The notes below the pieces were generated by a model. The model was not told where the DNA came from. It saw nothing but the letters and a program-made list of their open reading frames with translations, and made no database searches. From positions 1 through 6,712 of the forward strand of contig JAICJW010000255.1 of NCBI GenBank assembly GCA_025928215.1: a stretch of 6,712 nucleotides of DNA. Direction: 5' to 3'. Both the position numbers and the translations under genes were made by a program. Positions 5,577 to 6,712 of this stretch are shown here, in pieces; the stretch's first letter is position 1, and every line of letters begins with the position of its first letter. The DNA is from Chloroflexia bacterium (GTDB lineage: Bacteria > Chloroflexota > Chloroflexia > Thermomicrobiales > JALYUS01).

Positions 5577-6269
5577 TCAACGAGCCGGTGGCGGGTGGAA
5601 GTCGAGGTTGATCAGTTCGAGGCGACCGGCACGGAGAGCCTGAAGGTGTTTGCGTTGCTGGCGCATGACGAATTCGAGCGGGTGGCCGGTATGGAAGGGG
5701 AAGAGCGCGAGCATTTCCTCATAGGCGGCAATCGCTTTCGGCTGGTCGCCCTCCTCCTCATAGAGTTTAGCAAGTTCGCTCCAGTGCCACCATTCCGGCG
5801 CGCCCTGGGCGATTGCCTGTTCGACCCAGACAATCGCCTGCCCGCGCGAGGCGTTGATCTCCGGATGCGCGCGCAGCACCGTCATACCAATCAGGACGCG
5901 GATATTCGTCGGATCGAGCGCGTATGCCTCCTTGTAGCGGCGCACGGCCTCTTCTTCCTTCTCCGCCGTAAAAAAGACGCTGCCGGTGAGCATCGTCGCG
6001 AGATCCGCGAGGATGGCGGCGCGTGTACGGTCATCCGTCGTGAGGTGCGCCGCGTCGCGCAGCGTCGCGAAGGCCGTCTCGTGCTCTTCCTCATCGAAGG
6101 TGGCGGTGGACCGCTCGAATCGCGCCCGACCGAGCGCGCGGAGAGTGTCAGCGGCACGCGTCTCCGCCACCAGCGCCTCCGCCATCTCCACCGCGTCATC
6201 GTACTCGCCCGCCGCGAGCAATTGATCTATCCGCATCAGCGCGGGCGCATAAGTAGGGATGTCCGCCAC
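5577..6269 (-). CDS. TPR-like repeat protein
   Basis: This is a 230-residue soluble, helix-rich protein with tetratricopeptide-type helical pairs, which usually serve as protein-binding scaffolds. The best repeats are at about residues 11-36 (IDQLLAAGEYDDAVEMAEAL), 104-122 (EEEAVRRYKEAYALDP) and 162-190 (WSELAKLYEEEGDQPKAIAAYEEMLALFP). The middle (about 40-98) also looks like helical pairs but matches the consensus poorly. There is no signal peptide, membrane segment or catalytic domain. The start is a GTG at 6269 with GGAAAGGAA about ten bases upstream; an ATG at codon 12 is a less likely alternative. The 116 bases between pckA and this gene are purine-rich on the coding strand and show no clear terminator, so the gene could be read through from pckA. 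Partner and pathway are unknown. Confidence 0.75.
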   Translation of the reverse strand: MADIPTYAPALMRIDQLLAAGEYDDAVEMAEALVAETRAADTLRALGRARFERSTATFDEEEHETAFATLRDAAHLTTDDRTRAAILADLATMLTGSVFFTAEKEEEAVRRYKEAYALDPTNIRVLIGMTVLRAHPEINASRGQAIVWVEQAIAQGAPEWWHWSELAKLYEEEGDQPKAIAAYEEMLALFPFHTGHPLEFVMRQQRKHLQALRAGRLELINLDFHPPPAR

Positions 6270-6385
6270 CCGAGGCCGTTCCTTTCCTCTCCCACGTATC
6301 CTACCCGCGCCCTCTCTCCCATTCTTTCCCTCGTCGTGTCCTTCCGGGTGCCCTCTGGTCAGTATTCGTGGTTAATGGCTCTGGA

Positions 6386-6712
6386 TCAGCGGTGCGGGAC
6401 GGCGGCGCGGGGGCCGGCGGCGGCGACATCAGGGCTGACTGAATCCGCGAATTGGGCGAAGTTGGCATGGAAGCGCTCGGCGAGATCGCGCGCTTTGGCG
6501 TCGTATGCGGCGGGGTCGCTCCACGTTGTCCGTGGTTGGAGGACATCGGGCGGCACGCCGGGGCACGAAACCGGCACGCCAACGCCGAAGACCGGATCGG
6601 GCACGGTCTCCACACCCGCCAGCGAGCCATCGAGCGCCGCCGCGACCATCGCCCGCGTATAGGCGATGGACATTCGGTTCCCCCCCCCACCCGCCGGGCC
6701 ACCCGTCCAGCC
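6386..6712 (-). CDS. pckA: ATP-dependent phosphoenolpyruvate carboxykinase, C-terminal part (5' end cut by window edge)
   Basis: This is the C-terminal 108 residues of PEP carboxykinase (ATP), the gluconeogenic enzyme that converts oxaloacetate and ATP to PEP, CO2 and ADP; the whole protein is about 530-540 residues. The frame is open to the edge and begins GWTGGPAG, matching the family's NTGW-GGP region. NRMSIAYTRAM follows, then LDGSLAGVETVPDPVFG, SCPGVP and a W-x(4)-AYDAKA tail, all typical. From memory of the E. coli enzyme, the R and T of RMSIAYT correspond to Arg449 and Thr455, which contact the adenine nucleotide. The ATG at 6673 is an internal methionine, not a start. The codons for GGP and NRM are joined by A-G-G-G-G, three of those glycines coming from nine consecutive G; relatives usually have one residue fewer (such as YGVG). 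It is the first of the minus-strand genes here. Confidence 0.9.
   Translation of the reverse strand, partial: GWTGGPAGGGGNRMSIAYTRAMVAAALDGSLAGVETVPDPVFGVGVPVSCPGVPPDVLQPRTTWSDPAAYDAKARDLAERFHANFAQFADSVSPDVAAAGPRAAVPHR

Noticed and set aside
6270..6385. Terminator or promoter between pckA and the TPR gene
   Set aside because: CTCTGG occurs twice as a direct repeat, not inverted, and no stem with a T run or paired promoter boxes could be found.
5496..6662. 388-codon plus-strand frame opposite the TPR gene and the end of pckA
   Set aside because: It runs through the inverted repeat, across an intergenic gap and antisense to pckA, whose identity is certain; the translation is low in pattern and rich in Arg. 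It is a GC-rich shadow frame.
6674..6688. G9 tract six bases before the minus-strand ATG at 6673, looking like a second copy of the G9 ribosome binding site
   Set aside because: The frame is open through the tract and encodes GWTGGPAG upstream, which belongs to PEP carboxykinase; the ATG is internal, so the equal spacing to the lipoprotein site is coincidence.

Overview
This is a GC-rich bacterial segment with dense coding and leading genes mostly free of overlap except in one tight cluster. It holds seven clear protein genes, two of them cut by the window edges, plus one possible very small overlapping gene. The gene set (ATP-type PEP carboxykinase, ArsB-type transporter, an LppM-like lipoprotein, a YggT-family protein with a long disordered N-terminus) would fit a Chloroflexota/Thermomicrobia-like or actinobacterial-like host. 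That placement is only an impression from protein style, since no rRNA or other marker gene is present.

Left part, plus strand (1-2164): the C-terminal three quarters of an ArsB-type arsenite/anion transporter overlaps the start of a MobA-like molybdenum cofactor guanylyltransferase by an ATGA. The MobA gene ends in another ATGA that would start a 41-codon reading frame. Inside that frame begins a 154-residue acidic protein I do not recognise. The overlaps suggest one translationally coupled unit, with a possible internal promoter at the end of mobA.

Middle (2165-3212): a 150-base gap carries a possible promoter and an exceptional run of nine G that serves as the ribosome binding site of a secreted lipoprotein gene (LppM-like). 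The gene is followed by a long imperfect hairpin of a REP-like repeat and then a textbook intrinsic terminator. The same repeat recurs as a single arm near 3972-3994.

Right part, minus strand (3213-6712): read in transcription order from the right edge, these are the C-terminus of ATP-dependent PEP carboxykinase (pckA), a TPR-like protein, an M20-family metallopeptidase/deacylase and a YggT-family membrane protein. Between the TPR and M20 genes lies a large inverted repeat whose arms are themselves tandem copies of an octamer (CTCTGCGT-like). The gene groups on the two strands converge on the terminator region at about 3090-3190. The four minus-strand genes have no obvious common pathway. There is no gap longer than 300 bases without a gene, and no RNA gene, CRISPR array or transposase is visible.

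The points most worth checking are the G9 ribosome binding site, the G9 tract in pckA that appears to add a glycine next to the nucleotide-binding segment, the two repeat families, and the small overlapping frame after mobA. I found no convincing new multi-gene system.
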